Shown here one piece after another: positions 46,754 through 54,523 of a DNA stretch of 64,000 nt. The notes under the pieces were generated by a model. That model saw nothing but the letters and a program-made list of their open reading frames with translations. It ran no database searches and had not been told where the DNA came from. The position numbers and the translations under genes are program-made. Each line of letters opens with the position of its first letter. Within the stretch, counting starts at the first letter, position 1. This DNA comes from Streptomyces sp. HUAS YS2 (GTDB taxonomy: Bacteria > Actinomycetota > Actinomycetes > Streptomycetales > Streptomycetaceae), in assembly GCF_033343995.1 (NCBI RefSeq), contig NZ_CP137573.1, positions 2,170,001 to 2,234,000 of the forward strand, in the 5' to 3' direction.

Positions 46754-47677
46754 ATGAAGCTCCGCAAGACCGCGGCCGTGGCTGCCATTGCTGTGCTCGC
46801 GCTCACCGCGACCGCCTGTGCGGGCAAGGAGGGTTCGGCCGGCGACAAGCCGACGAACGTGAAGCCGGGCGAGTCGGGTGCCCCCAAGCTCCCGACCTAC
46901 ACCGTCGCCAAGGACGTGAAGCTGGAGTCCTCGGTCTTCAAGGAGGCCCAGAAGCGCGGCAAGCTGATCATCGGCTCCAAGGCCGACCAGCCGTACCTCG
47001 GCTTCGAGGACCAGGCGACCAAGAAGCGCTCCGGCTTCGACGTCGAGATCGCCAAGATGATCGCCGCCGACCTGGGCTTCTCCGAGGACCAGATCGAGTG
47101 GAAGACGGTCGACTCCAAGCTCCGCGAGACCGCGATCTCCACGGGCCAGGTCGACTACTACGTCGGTACCTACTCGATCAACGACAAGCGCAAGGCGCAG
47201 GTCGGCTTCGCGGGCCCGTACTACAAGGCCGGCGCCGACCTCCTGGTCCGCAAGGACGAGACCGCCATCACGGGTCCCGAGACCCTGAAGGGCAAGAAGG
47301 TCTGCTCCATCACGGGCTCCACCCCGCTGCAGGAGATCAAGAAGCCGCAGTACGGCGCCCAGACCACCGAGCTGGCGAAGTACTCGGACTGCGTCCAGCA
47401 GCTGCTCACCAAGCAGGTCGACGCCGTCACCACGGACGACTCGATCCTCAAGGGCTACGCCGCCGCCAACGCCGGCAAGCTCAAGGTCGTCGGCAAGCCG
47501 TTCACCGAGGAGCTGTACGGCATCGGCATGAACAAGGACGACAAGGCGCTCCGCGACGCGATCAACACGTCGCTGGAGAACCACACCAAGGACGGCACGT
47601 ACAAGAAGATCTACGAGGCGACCCTGGGCCTGTCCGGCTCCGCCTTCGTCGAGCCGCCGGCGATCAACCGCTACTGA
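46754..47677 (+). CDS. gluB: glutamate ABC transporter substrate-binding lipoprotein
   Basis: A 307-residue extracellular binding protein of family 3. The signal peptide ends LALTATAC|AGKEG, so Cys is lipidated. Ligand-binding motifs: KLIIGSKADQPYLGFED, near residue 70, GFDVEIAKMIAADLGF near 95, and GQVDYYVGTYSINDKRK near 133. The frame upstream, within gluA, is a shadow. An ATG at 46754 has AAGGGA at 8 nt; an ATG three codons earlier has no room for it. It delivers glutamate to the permeases GluC and GluD. A strong hairpin after the stop would reduce read-through to gluC. Confidence 0.95.
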   Translation: MKLRKTAAVAAIAVLALTATACAGKEGSAGDKPTNVKPGESGAPKLPTYTVAKDVKLESSVFKEAQKRGKLIIGSKADQPYLGFEDQATKKRSGFDVEIAKMIAADLGFSEDQIEWKTVDSKLRETAISTGQVDYYVGTYSINDKRKAQVGFAGPYYKAGADLLVRKDETAITGPETLKGKKVCSITGSTPLQEIKKPQYGAQTTELAKYSDCVQQLLTKQVDAVTTDDSILKGYAAANAGKLKVVGKPFTEELYGIGMNKDDKALRDAINTSLENHTKDGTYKKIYEATLGLSGSAFVEPPAINRY

Positions 47678-47692
47678 TCACCACCCCACGGA

Positions 47693-47718
47693 GCGCCCCG
47701 TACGACCGTACGGGGCGC
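47693..47718 (+). terminator. hairpin between gluB and gluC
   Basis: GCGCCCCGTACG and CGTACGGGGCGC form a perfect 12-bp stem with a 2-nt gap AC, 15 bp after the gluB stop, followed by CCCTCCCCCC. It is likely a partial terminator or 3' stabiliser that raises GluB over the permeases. Confidence 0.75.
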
Positions 47719-47777
47719 CCCTCCCCCCTGCCCGTACGCCTTGTCCGTAGGCCGCTGACCGCCGACGCGGAGTCCTC

Positions 47778-48425
47778 ATGAACGTACTGCTCGACCATTT
47801 CCCGGAGTTCGTCGACGGGTTCATAGGAACCGTGTCGATCACCGCCGTCAGCACGGTCATCGCGCTGGTCCTCGGCATCGTCGTCGCCGGCTTCCGGGTC
47901 TCGCCCGTACCGCCGCTGCGCTTCATCGGCACCGCCTGGGTCACGCTGCTGCGCAACACGCCGCTGACGCTGCTCTTCCTGGTGGCGATGTTCATCGTCC
48001 CGGAGATCCTCTTCCCGGGCATGAGCGCCTTCGTGCTCGGCTCGCTCGCGCTGGGCTTCTACACCTCCGCCTTCATCTGCGAGGCGGTCCGCTCCGGCAT
48101 CAACACCGTGCCGCTCGGGCAGGCCGAGGCCGCCCGCTCCCTGGGTATGACGTTCTCGCAGACGCTGCGCATGATCGTGCTGCCGCAGGCCACCCGCACC
48201 GTGCTGCCGCCGCTGAGCTCGATCCTCATCGCGCTCACCAAGAACTCGGCCATCGCGGGCGCCTTCAGCGTCACCGAACTCTTCGGCTGGCAGACGCTGA
48301 TGAGCGAGCAGGGCTACGCGATCGCCCCGATCTTCCTCTGGGTGGCCGCCGCCTACCTGGTCATCACCTTCACCATCAGCGGCATCTTCCGCCTGCTGGA
48401 GCGCCGCCTGGAGGTCGCCCGATGA
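47778..48425 (+). CDS. gluC: glutamate ABC transporter permease
   Basis: A 215-residue permease of the His/Glu/Gln/Arg/opine family. It has five likely membrane helices and the cytoplasmic coupling motif GQAEAARSLGMTFSQTLRMI near residue 114 that contacts the ATPase. Start ATG preceded by GCGGAG. The next gene, gluD, begins on the ATGA that ends this one, so their translation is coupled. Confidence 0.94.
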   Translation: MNVLLDHFPEFVDGFIGTVSITAVSTVIALVLGIVVAGFRVSPVPPLRFIGTAWVTLLRNTPLTLLFLVAMFIVPEILFPGMSAFVLGSLALGFYTSAFICEAVRSGINTVPLGQAEAARSLGMTFSQTLRMIVLPQATRTVLPPLSSILIALTKNSAIAGAFSVTELFGWQTLMSEQGYAIAPIFLWVAAAYLVITFTISGIFRLLERRLEVAR

Positions 48426-49285
48426 GCGCCAGCGTTCTCTACGACACCCCGGGGCCCAAGGCCCGCGTCCGCAACCGCGTCTTCGCCGTGGTCGGCACCC
48501 TCGCCATCGTCGCGCTGATCGCCGTCAGCATCATGCGACTGGAGGAGAAGGGCCACCTCGACTATGCGATGTGGGACATCTTCAACTACTCGGGCATCCG
48601 GCAGAACATCGCCGACGCGCTGATCGCGACCCTGAAGGCGTTCGCCCTCGCGGCGGTCGGCTCGCTGGTGCTCGGCGTGCTGCTGGCGGTCGGCCGGCTG
48701 TCCGACCACAAGCCGGTCCGCTGGTTCGCCACCGGCTTCATCGAGCTGTTCCGCTCCATCCCGCTGCTCATCACGATCTACGCGGTCTGGGTCGGCTTCC
48801 TCACCGACTACTCGATGTGGGCGCTGGCGATCGGCCTGTCGATCTACAACGGTTGTGTGCAGGCCGAGGTGCTGCGCGCCGGCATCAACGCGGTGCCCAA
48901 GGGGCAGCGGGAGGCGGCGTACGCGCTCGGCATGAGCAAGACGCAGGTGATGACCTACGTCCTGATGCCGCAGGCGATCCGGGCGATGCTGCCGACGATC
49001 ATCAGCCAGCTGGTGGTCACCCTCAAGGACACCTCGCTCGGCTTCATCATCCTGTACCCCGAGCTGCTCTACTCGGCCCGGCTGATCGCCTCCAACACGC
49101 AGGTCAACGGCCAGTACCCGTACGTCTCCGTGATCGTGGTCTTCGGCGCCATCTACATCGCGCTGTGCCTGGCGCTGTCGGCGCTGGCGACCTGGATCGA
49201 GAAGCGCGGGCGGCGGGCGAAGACCGGAATCAAGGCCGCGGACGGCGACGCCGTCGTGCTGGCCAACGACGCCGCTCAGGCGTGA
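48422..49285 (+). CDS. gluD: glutamate ABC transporter permease
   Basis: A 287-residue partner permease of gluC. It has an N-terminal membrane helix (FAVVGTLAIVALIAVSIM) and further helices, with the coupling motif GQREAAYALGMSKTQVMTYV near residue 160. Both permeases form the channel through which glutamate enters. It overlaps gluC by 4 bp. The last gene of the operon; a 237-bp gap separates it from the FAD monooxygenase. Confidence 0.94.
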   Translation: MSASVLYDTPGPKARVRNRVFAVVGTLAIVALIAVSIMRLEEKGHLDYAMWDIFNYSGIRQNIADALIATLKAFALAAVGSLVLGVLLAVGRLSDHKPVRWFATGFIELFRSIPLLITIYAVWVGFLTDYSMWALAIGLSIYNGCVQAEVLRAGINAVPKGQREAAYALGMSKTQVMTYVLMPQAIRAMLPTIISQLVVTLKDTSLGFIILYPELLYSARLIASNTQVNGQYPYVSVIVVFGAIYIALCLALSALATWIEKRGRRAKTGIKAADGDAVVLANDAAQA

Positions 49286-49522
49286 GCGACTACGCCTGAC
49301 AGGCAATCGGCACGACGGCCTTCGATGGCGTCGACAGCCCCGGCGGCACGACGAACTGACGGCATGTGACATCATCCGGGGGCAGTGGCGACCGCGCCGC
49401 TGCCCCCGTCGCTTGACGCACGCACCCGCACTGGGTTGCATACGTTCTGTGACCAGACACCGGGCTCGCGCCACTCGCCTTCGTGCATTCCGCCTGACCG
49501 AACGGGCTTCTGGAGTCGCGCC

Positions 49523-51175
49523 GTGGACCCGGTGATCATCGTCGGCGCAGGGCCCGTGGGCCTTGCGCTCTCCCTTTCCCTGGCCGTCCAGGGCGTACCC
49601 AGCGTCGTCCTGGACGAGGGCGGCGGCAAGGAGGAACCCCGGCCGGCCCGCACCGTGGTGCTGCGGCCGGACATGGCGGCGATGGTGGAGCGGCTCGGCT
49701 GCGCCACCGTGCGTGACGAAGGGGTCAGGTGGGCCGGCTGGCGCTCCCTGCGGCGCAGGCAGCAGATGCGGCACATCGAGCTCACCGGGGACGGTGGGCT
49801 GAACGCGCCGCTGCACCTCCCGCAGCACGCCCTCGCGCGCGGGCTGCGGGACGCGATCGCCGGCCAGAAGCTGGTGCGGCTCGTCCACGAGGCCCGGCTG
49901 GACTCGATCGAGCAGGACGGCGACGGCGTCGTCGCGCACACCCGCGGCCCCGGCGCGACCTGGTGGCGCGGCAGCCACCTGGTGGGTTGCGACGGCGCCC
50001 GGTCCACCGTGCGCAAGCTGCTCGGCATCCGCTTCCCCGGGCGTACTGCGGTGGAACGCCACGCGGTCGCCGCGCTGCGGACCGAACTGCCCTGGCCCGG
50101 CGAGGCCCTGCTGCACCGTCAGCCGCCGTGGCGGGGCAGCGGGGACGAGATCACCGCCCGTCCGCTGCCGGACGGCGTGTGGCGGATCGACTGGCTGCTG
50201 CCGCCGCGCGGCGAGCTGGTGACCCCGGAGACGCTGGTCTCCCGTGTCCGGGACACGCTGAGCGGCTGGTGCGACGACTCGACGCCGCAGTACGAGCTGA
50301 TCGACACCGGGGTCCACACGCTGCACCACCGGCTCGCCCGGCGCTGGCGGGTGGACCGGGTGTTCCTCGCCGGCGACGCGGCTCATCTGCTGGGGGCGGT
50401 CGGCACGCAGGGAGTCGACGAGGGGCTCCGTGACGTGGACAACCTGGCGTGGAAGCTGGCCCGGGCCTGGCATCACGGGGGTTCCGAGCGGCTCCTCGAC
50501 AGCTACCAGAGCGAGCGGCGGGCGGCCGTCGCGTCCCGGCTGCGGGCCGCCGACCAGTCGCTGCCGGTGCTGCGGAGCAGCGGCGGGCTGCGTACGTACC
50601 TCCCGGGCAGCGCCCGCGGGCACGACAGTCTGCTGACGGACGGGCACCTGGGGCGCGGCCCGCTCGGCGCGCCGCCCGCGTACCCGCACTCCCCCCTCGC
50701 GCCTCCGGACGCCGGGGAGGGCCGGATCGCGGTCGGCACGGACGACGGCGCGCCGGTGGACGACGTCCGGGTGACCGCGCCGGACGACACGACCGTACGG
50801 CTCAGGGACCGGCTGGGACGCGGGCGGCTCCTGGTCGTGCTGGTCGCGCCGGGGACCGCGGTGTGGGACCGGCGGCACTGGAAGTCCGCCGGGGTGATGC
50901 CGCAGCTGGCCGCGGCCGTGGACGCGCTGCCGGCGAAGGCGGAGCTGCTGGTGACCGAGGCGTACCCGGGCGCCGCCGCGCACAGTGTGCTGCTGGTACG
51001 GCCGGACGGGCACCTGGTGGCGGCGTTCTCCGGCGTACGGCCGGCGGAACTGCACGCGGCGGCGGACGCGGCGTGCGGCGGCGCGGCCGCCGGGCCGGGC
51101 GGGTCCGGCCGGTCGGGCCCGGCGGCCCGGTCGGAGGTGCTCCGGGGCAGCGACCGCACAGCGGACGTGAATTGA
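49523..51175 (+). CDS. FAD-dependent aromatic-ring hydroxylase-like monooxygenase
   Basis: About 550 residues. The dinucleotide fold is PVIIVGAGPVGLALSLSLAVQG at the N-terminus, followed by VGCDGARSTVRKL near residue 155 and VFLAGDAAHLLGAVGTQG near 280 for FAD ribityl binding. The C-terminal 150 residues resemble the thioredoxin-like domain of phenol hydroxylase-type enzymes. Such enzymes hydroxylate or cleave aromatic compounds with NAD(P)H and oxygen; the substrate is unknown. The GTG at 49523 is preceded by GGAG; the frame goes back to 49385 without such a site. Alternative: a longer product from 49385. Confidence 0.82.
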   Translation: MDPVIIVGAGPVGLALSLSLAVQGVPSVVLDEGGGKEEPRPARTVVLRPDMAAMVERLGCATVRDEGVRWAGWRSLRRRQQMRHIELTGDGGLNAPLHLPQHALARGLRDAIAGQKLVRLVHEARLDSIEQDGDGVVAHTRGPGATWWRGSHLVGCDGARSTVRKLLGIRFPGRTAVERHAVAALRTELPWPGEALLHRQPPWRGSGDEITARPLPDGVWRIDWLLPPRGELVTPETLVSRVRDTLSGWCDDSTPQYELIDTGVHTLHHRLARRWRVDRVFLAGDAAHLLGAVGTQGVDEGLRDVDNLAWKLARAWHHGGSERLLDSYQSERRAAVASRLRAADQSLPVLRSSGGLRTYLPGSARGHDSLLTDGHLGRGPLGAPPAYPHSPLAPPDAGEGRIAVGTDDGAPVDDVRVTAPDDTTVRLRDRLGRGRLLVVLVAPGTAVWDRRHWKSAGVMPQLAAAVDALPAKAELLVTEAYPGAAAHSVLLVRPDGHLVAAFSGVRPAELHAAADAACGGAAAGPGGSGRSGPAARSEVLRGSDRTADVN

Positions 51176-51246
51176 CCGTCCCGGGCGCGCATGGTCTACT
51201 CCGGAGCGTGATCGACACCGATGTGCGCCTGTGGCGGAGGGTCCAT

Positions 51247-51294
51247 ATGGACCTCGTCCGCTACGCGGGCTGCGTGTGTCGGCCGTCCTGCTGA
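51247..51294 (+). CDS. cysteine-rich leader peptide upstream of cysteine dioxygenase gene
   Basis: A 15-residue reading frame MDLVRYAGCVCRPSC with three cysteines, the last directly before the stop. GGAGG lies 6 nt before its ATG, a perfect site. An in-frame GTG at 51223 would add eight residues. It lies 82 bp before the cysteine dioxygenase gene and probably acts as a cysteine-sensing attenuator: if Cys-tRNA is scarce the ribosome stalls on the Cys codons. Similar uORFs with Cys codons control sulfur genes in actinobacteria. Too short for normal gene callers. Confidence 0.65.
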   Translation: MDLVRYAGCVCRPSC

Positions 51295-51376
51295 ATTCGC
51301 CCCCTTCCTTGCGTGCGCGCCCGGCCGTCGGCCGTTGCAGTCGCGCGCGCTCCCGCGAACTCCAGGACGGTTTTCC

Positions 51377-51895
51377 GTGCTCCAGCGCACTTCCGCGACC
51401 CCGCGCGTCTCCGCGCCCGAACTTCTCGACTTCGTCCGCCGCGCGGCGGCGGACACCGAACTGATCGACTCGCTGCCCCTCGATCCGGAGGGCCGTACCT
51501 GGGTGCGGCTCGACGGGCCGGGCGGGAGTGAGGCCTGGCTGATCGGCTGGCCGCCCGGTACGGGCACCGGCTGGCACGACCACGCGGAGTCGCAGGGGGC
51601 GTTCGCCACCGCGCACGGCACGCTCCGGGAGAACGCGCTCGCCGTGCGGCTGCCCGCGAGCGGGTGGAAGACCCTGGAGCTGGCGGACGGGGTGGACCGG
51701 GAACGGGAGTTGACGGCCGGTCAGGGCCGCGCGTTCGGGCGGCACCATGTGCACGAGGTGTTCAACGAGTCCCGCACCGAGCATGCCGTCTCGGTGCACG
51801 CGTACTATCCGCCGCTCCCGCTGATCCGGCGCTTCAGCCGGTCGGGCGCGGTGCTCCGTCTTGAGCAGGTCGAGCGTCCGGAGGACTGGCAGTGA
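51377..51895 (+). CDS. cysteine dioxygenase
   Basis: A 172-residue cupin. The iron histidines are in TGWHDHAESQGAFATAHG near residue 60 and RHHVHEVFN near 118; these fit cysteine dioxygenase type I, which oxidises cysteine to its sulfinate. The GTG start is preceded by AGGA; the frame from 51221 would pass through the leader peptide and lacks a site. It overlaps the rhodanese gene by 4 bp (GTGA), suggesting translation coupling and a shared role in cysteine or sulfur turnover. Confidence 0.9.
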   Translation: MLQRTSATPRVSAPELLDFVRRAAADTELIDSLPLDPEGRTWVRLDGPGGSEAWLIGWPPGTGTGWHDHAESQGAFATAHGTLRENALAVRLPASGWKTLELADGVDRERELTAGQGRAFGRHHVHEVFNESRTEHAVSVHAYYPPLPLIRRFSRSGAVLRLEQVERPEDWQ

Positions 51896-52299
51896 GCGGC
51901 GAGCGGATCGGCATCGACGAGTTGTTGGAGCAGGTCCGGGCGGGCCTGGACCGGATCGGCGCGCGGGAGGCGTTCGCCGCGTACGAGGCGGGCGACGCGC
52001 TTCTGGTCGACACCCGTTACGCGGCGCTGCGCGAGCGGGACGGGCTGATCCCGGGCGCGGTGGTCGTCGAGCGCAACGAACTGGAGTGGCGGCTCGACCC
52101 GCTGGGCAGCCACCGGCTCCCGCAGGCGGTGAGCCACGACGTGCACGTGGTGGTGCTCTGCGACGAGGGGTACGCCTCGTCCCTGGCGGCGGCGTCCCTG
52201 CGTCAGCTGGGCCTGCACCGCGCCACGGACATGATCGGCGGCTTCCAGGCGTGGAAGGCGGCGGGCCTCCCCGTCCTGCCTCCGGAAGCCCACGGCTGA
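51892..52299 (+). CDS. rhodanese-like domain protein
   Basis: A 135-residue single rhodanese domain. A sulfur-carrying cysteine lies in VVLCDEGYASSLAAASL near residue 87, in place of the usual CRxGxR loop. ALLVDTRYAALRERDGLIPGA near 38 is the conserved first half of the fold. It starts inside the stop of the cysteine dioxygenase gene, and probably moves or disposes of sulfane sulfur derived from cysteine. The 174-bp gap to recX contains a hairpin. Confidence 0.9.
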   Translation: MSGERIGIDELLEQVRAGLDRIGAREAFAAYEAGDALLVDTRYAALRERDGLIPGAVVVERNELEWRLDPLGSHRLPQAVSHDVHVVVLCDEGYASSLAAASLRQLGLHRATDMIGGFQAWKAAGLPVLPPEAHG

Positions 52300-52320
52300 G
52301 GGCGGGGCGAGGACTGTCGG

Positions 52321-52347
52321 GCTCGACCCGGCTCGCGCCGGTCGAGC
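52321..52347. terminator. hairpin terminator between rhodanese and recX genes
   Basis: GCTCGACC and GGTCGAGC form an 8-bp stem with an 11-nt loop in the convergent gap. The surrounding sequence is GC-rich and holds further weak inverted repeats. Confidence 0.55.
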
Positions 52348-52473
52348 TGAGCAGGCCGGTCCGCCCCGGCTGATCGCCCGGGCCGGTCTGCCCGGCCGAC
52401 ATCGTCGGCCGCGCGGCCCCGGCTCGGGTGGCCTTGCCCGGCCAGGCTGCCCCGGTCGGCCCGCGTGCGCCGG

Positions 52474-53040
52474 CTAGAACGGCTCGTCGAGGCCTTCCGT
52501 GTCCTCGCCCTCGGCCTCCAGGGCCTGGCGGACCACCCGCAGGGCCATGCCCTCCGGGTATCCCTTGCGGGCGAGCATGCCCGCGAGGCGGCGCAGCCTG
52601 CGGTCGCGCTCGAGGCCCCGGGTCGCGCGGAGCTTGCGCGCGACGAGCTCGCGCGCGGTGGCCTCCTCCTGCTCGGAGTCGAGCCGGCCGACCGCCTCGT
52701 CGATCAGCGACGTGTCGACGCCCTTCGTCCGCAGCTCGCGCGCGAGGGCGCGGCGGGCCAGGCCGCGGCCGTGGTGCCGGGATTCCACCCAGGCGTCCGC
52801 GAACGCGGCGTCGTCGATCAGCCCCACGTCCTCGAAGCGGGAGAGGACCTCGTCGGCGACCTCGTCCGGGATCTCGCGCTTGCGCAGGGCGTCGGCGAGC
52901 TGCTTGCGGGTGCGGGGGGTCCCGGTGAGCAGGCGCAGGCAGATCGCCCGCGCCCGCTCAGCCGGATCCTGGGGCGACAGCTCCTTCTCGGCCCTCGACG
53001 AGTCGGGGCTGTCACCCGGCCATTCGGTACGACCGGTCAC
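52474..53040 (-). CDS. recX: regulatory protein RecX
   Basis: A 188-residue helical protein that binds RecA filaments and inhibits or modulates their activity. The RecX repeats are seen as RARAICLRLLTGTPRTRKQL near residue 30, VGLIDDAAFADAWVESR and ARRALARELRTKGVD. A GTG start four bases after the recA stop codon gives the family length; the longer frame from 53196 would lie inside recA. Hence recA and recX form one transcript, and RecX levels rise with RecA during damage. Confidence 0.94.
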   Translation of the reverse strand: MTGRTEWPGDSPDSSRAEKELSPQDPAERARAICLRLLTGTPRTRKQLADALRKREIPDEVADEVLSRFEDVGLIDDAAFADAWVESRHHGRGLARRALARELRTKGVDTSLIDEAVGRLDSEQEEATARELVARKLRATRGLERDRRLRRLAGMLARKGYPEGMALRVVRQALEAEGEDTEGLDEPF

Positions 53041-53044
53041 CGCG

Positions 53045-54184
53045 TCAGCTCTTGGCCGCCGTGGCCTTGGTCGCCTTGGCGGCCTTCGTCGCCGGGGCCG
53101 GGACGGACTTGGCCGCCTCGTCCGCGCCCGCCGTGACCGCCGCCGCGCCGGTGGCGTCCGCGCCCGGCTCGGCAGCCGGGGCCTCGGGACGGACACCGAC
53201 GCCCAGCTTCTCCTTGATCTTCTTCTCGATCTCGTTGGCGAGATCGGGGTTGTCCTTCAGGAAGTTACGGGCGTTCTCCTTGCCCTGGCCGAGCTGGTCG
53301 CCCTCGTACGTGTACCAGGCGCCGGCCTTGCGGACGAAGCCGTGCTCCACGCCCATGTCGATCAGACCGCCCTCGCGGCTGATGCCCTGGCCGTAGAGGA
53401 TGTCGAACTCGGCCTGCTTGAAGGGCGGCGCGACCTTGTTCTTGACGACCTTGACGCGGGTGCGGTTGCCGACCGCGTCCGTGCCGTCCTTGAGGGTCTC
53501 GATACGGCGGATGTCGAGACGGACCGAGGCGTAGAACTTCAGGGCGCGGCCACCGGTCGTGGTCTCCGGCGAGCCGAACATCACGCCGATCTTCTCGCGG
53601 AGCTGGTTGATGAAGATCGCGGTGGTCTTGGACTGGTTGAGCGCGCTGGTGATCTTCCGGAGCGCCTGGCTCATCAGTCGGGCCTGCAGACCCACGTGCG
53701 AGTCGCCCATCTCGCCCTCGATCTCCGCACGCGGGACGAGCGCGGCGACGGAGTCGATGACGATGAGGTCGAGGGCACCGGAGCGGACGAGCATGTCGAC
53801 GATCTCCAGCGCCTGCTCGCCGTTGTCCGGCTGGGACAGGATCAGGTTGTCGATGTCGACACCGAGCTTCTTGGCGTACTCGGGGTCGAGCGCGTGCTCG
53901 GCGTCGACGAAGGCGACCTGGCCGCCGGCCTTCTGCGCGTTCGCCACGGCGTGCAGCGTCAGGGTCGTCTTACCGGAGGACTCCGGGCCGTAGATCTCCA
54001 CCACGCGGCCGCGCGGCAGGCCGCCGACGCCGAGGGCGACGTCGAGGGCGGTCGACCCGGTGGAGATCACCTCGATCGGCTCCTGGGTGCGGTCGCCCAT
54101 GCGCATCACGGCACCCTTGCCGAATTGCCGTTCAATCTGTGCGAGCGCGGCGTCGAGTGCCTTCTCGCGGTCGGTTCCTGCCAT
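53045..54184 (-). CDS. recA: recombinase RecA
   Basis: A 379-residue recombinase. Walker [14 protein letters not shown] near residue 70, Walker [19 protein letters not shown] near 145, and the [22 protein letters not shown] loop near 195. RecA forms filaments on single-stranded DNA, drives strand exchange and triggers LexA cleavage. The C-terminal 40 residues are an Ala/Lys tail typical of Streptomyces. ATG giving [12 protein letters not shown] is the family start; GGTGGAA is upstream. It has a damage-type promoter 44 bp upstream and a LexA box further away. Confidence 0.98.
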   Translation of the reverse strand: MAGTDREKALDAALAQIERQFGKGAVMRMGDRTQEPIEVISTGSTALDVALGVGGLPRGRVVEIYGPESSGKTTLTLHAVANAQKAGGQVAFVDAEHALDPEYAKKLGVDIDNLILSQPDNGEQALEIVDMLVRSGALDLIVIDSVAALVPRAEIEGEMGDSHVGLQARLMSQALRKITSALNQSKTTAIFINQLREKIGVMFGSPETTTGGRALKFYASVRLDIRRIETLKDGTDAVGNRTRVKVVKNKVAPPFKQAEFDILYGQGISREGGLIDMGVEHGFVRKAGAWYTYEGDQLGQGKENARNFLKDNPDLANEIEKKIKEKLGVGVRPEAPAAEPGADATGAAAVTAGADEAAKSVPAPATKAAKATKATAAKS

Positions 54185-54227
54185 GGGTTCCACCCGGTTT
54201 GCTTGAGTCGATCGCTTCATGGGAAAG

Positions 54228-54250
54228 ACGCTAACCCCTGCCACTGACAA
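54228..54250 (-). promoter_or_regulatory. LexA-independent damage promoter of recA
   Basis: On the minus strand TTGTCAGTG, eight bases and TAGCGT match TTGTCRGTG-N8-TANNNT fully, the element used by PafBC-dependent damage promoters. It is 44 bp from the recA start codon. Confidence 0.9.
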
Positions 54251-54325
54251 TGGGCCCCGGCGTCCTTCCGACCTGTGGACAACGCGGCTTCGAGCCCGTG
54301 ATTCCAAGGGTCCGGAACTCCATGA

Positions 54326-54337
54326 GAATGGATGTTC
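54326..54337 (-). promoter_or_regulatory. LexA (SOS) box of recA
   Basis: GAACATCCATTC on the minus strand differs at one base from GAAC-N4-GTTC. It lies about 76 bp upstream of the -35 end of the damage promoter, so it probably regulates a second, more distant promoter. Confidence 0.75.
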
Positions 54338-54523
54338 GATTTCGGTGTCAAGCGCGCCACGCACGACACCGGCGCCCTCCTCTCACCCACGCGAGTGGGC
54401 TCTCCTCACCCAGCGGGCCCAGCGCCCCGCGAGCCGCTCCGGCCCCGGCGCGGCCGTGGCCCGAAGCTGGGCGCCGTCACTGGCGGTGACCGACCCAGGG
54501 CGGTCGGCTGCGGAGAGGTACGT

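Larger units (their letters stand above)
54185..54523. other. 339-bp control region between recA and the delta-60 protein gene
   Basis: No gene seen. It holds the recA damage promoter (54228-54250), a LexA-type box (54326-54337) and, on the other side, the GGAGAGG ribosome site of the plus-strand gene. No further signal is recognised. Confidence 0.8.

Noticed and set aside
48353..52402. A 1349-residue minus-strand frame over gluC/D, the FAD oxidoreductase and others
   Set aside because: It opposes several well-supported genes and has no recognisable domain or start signal.
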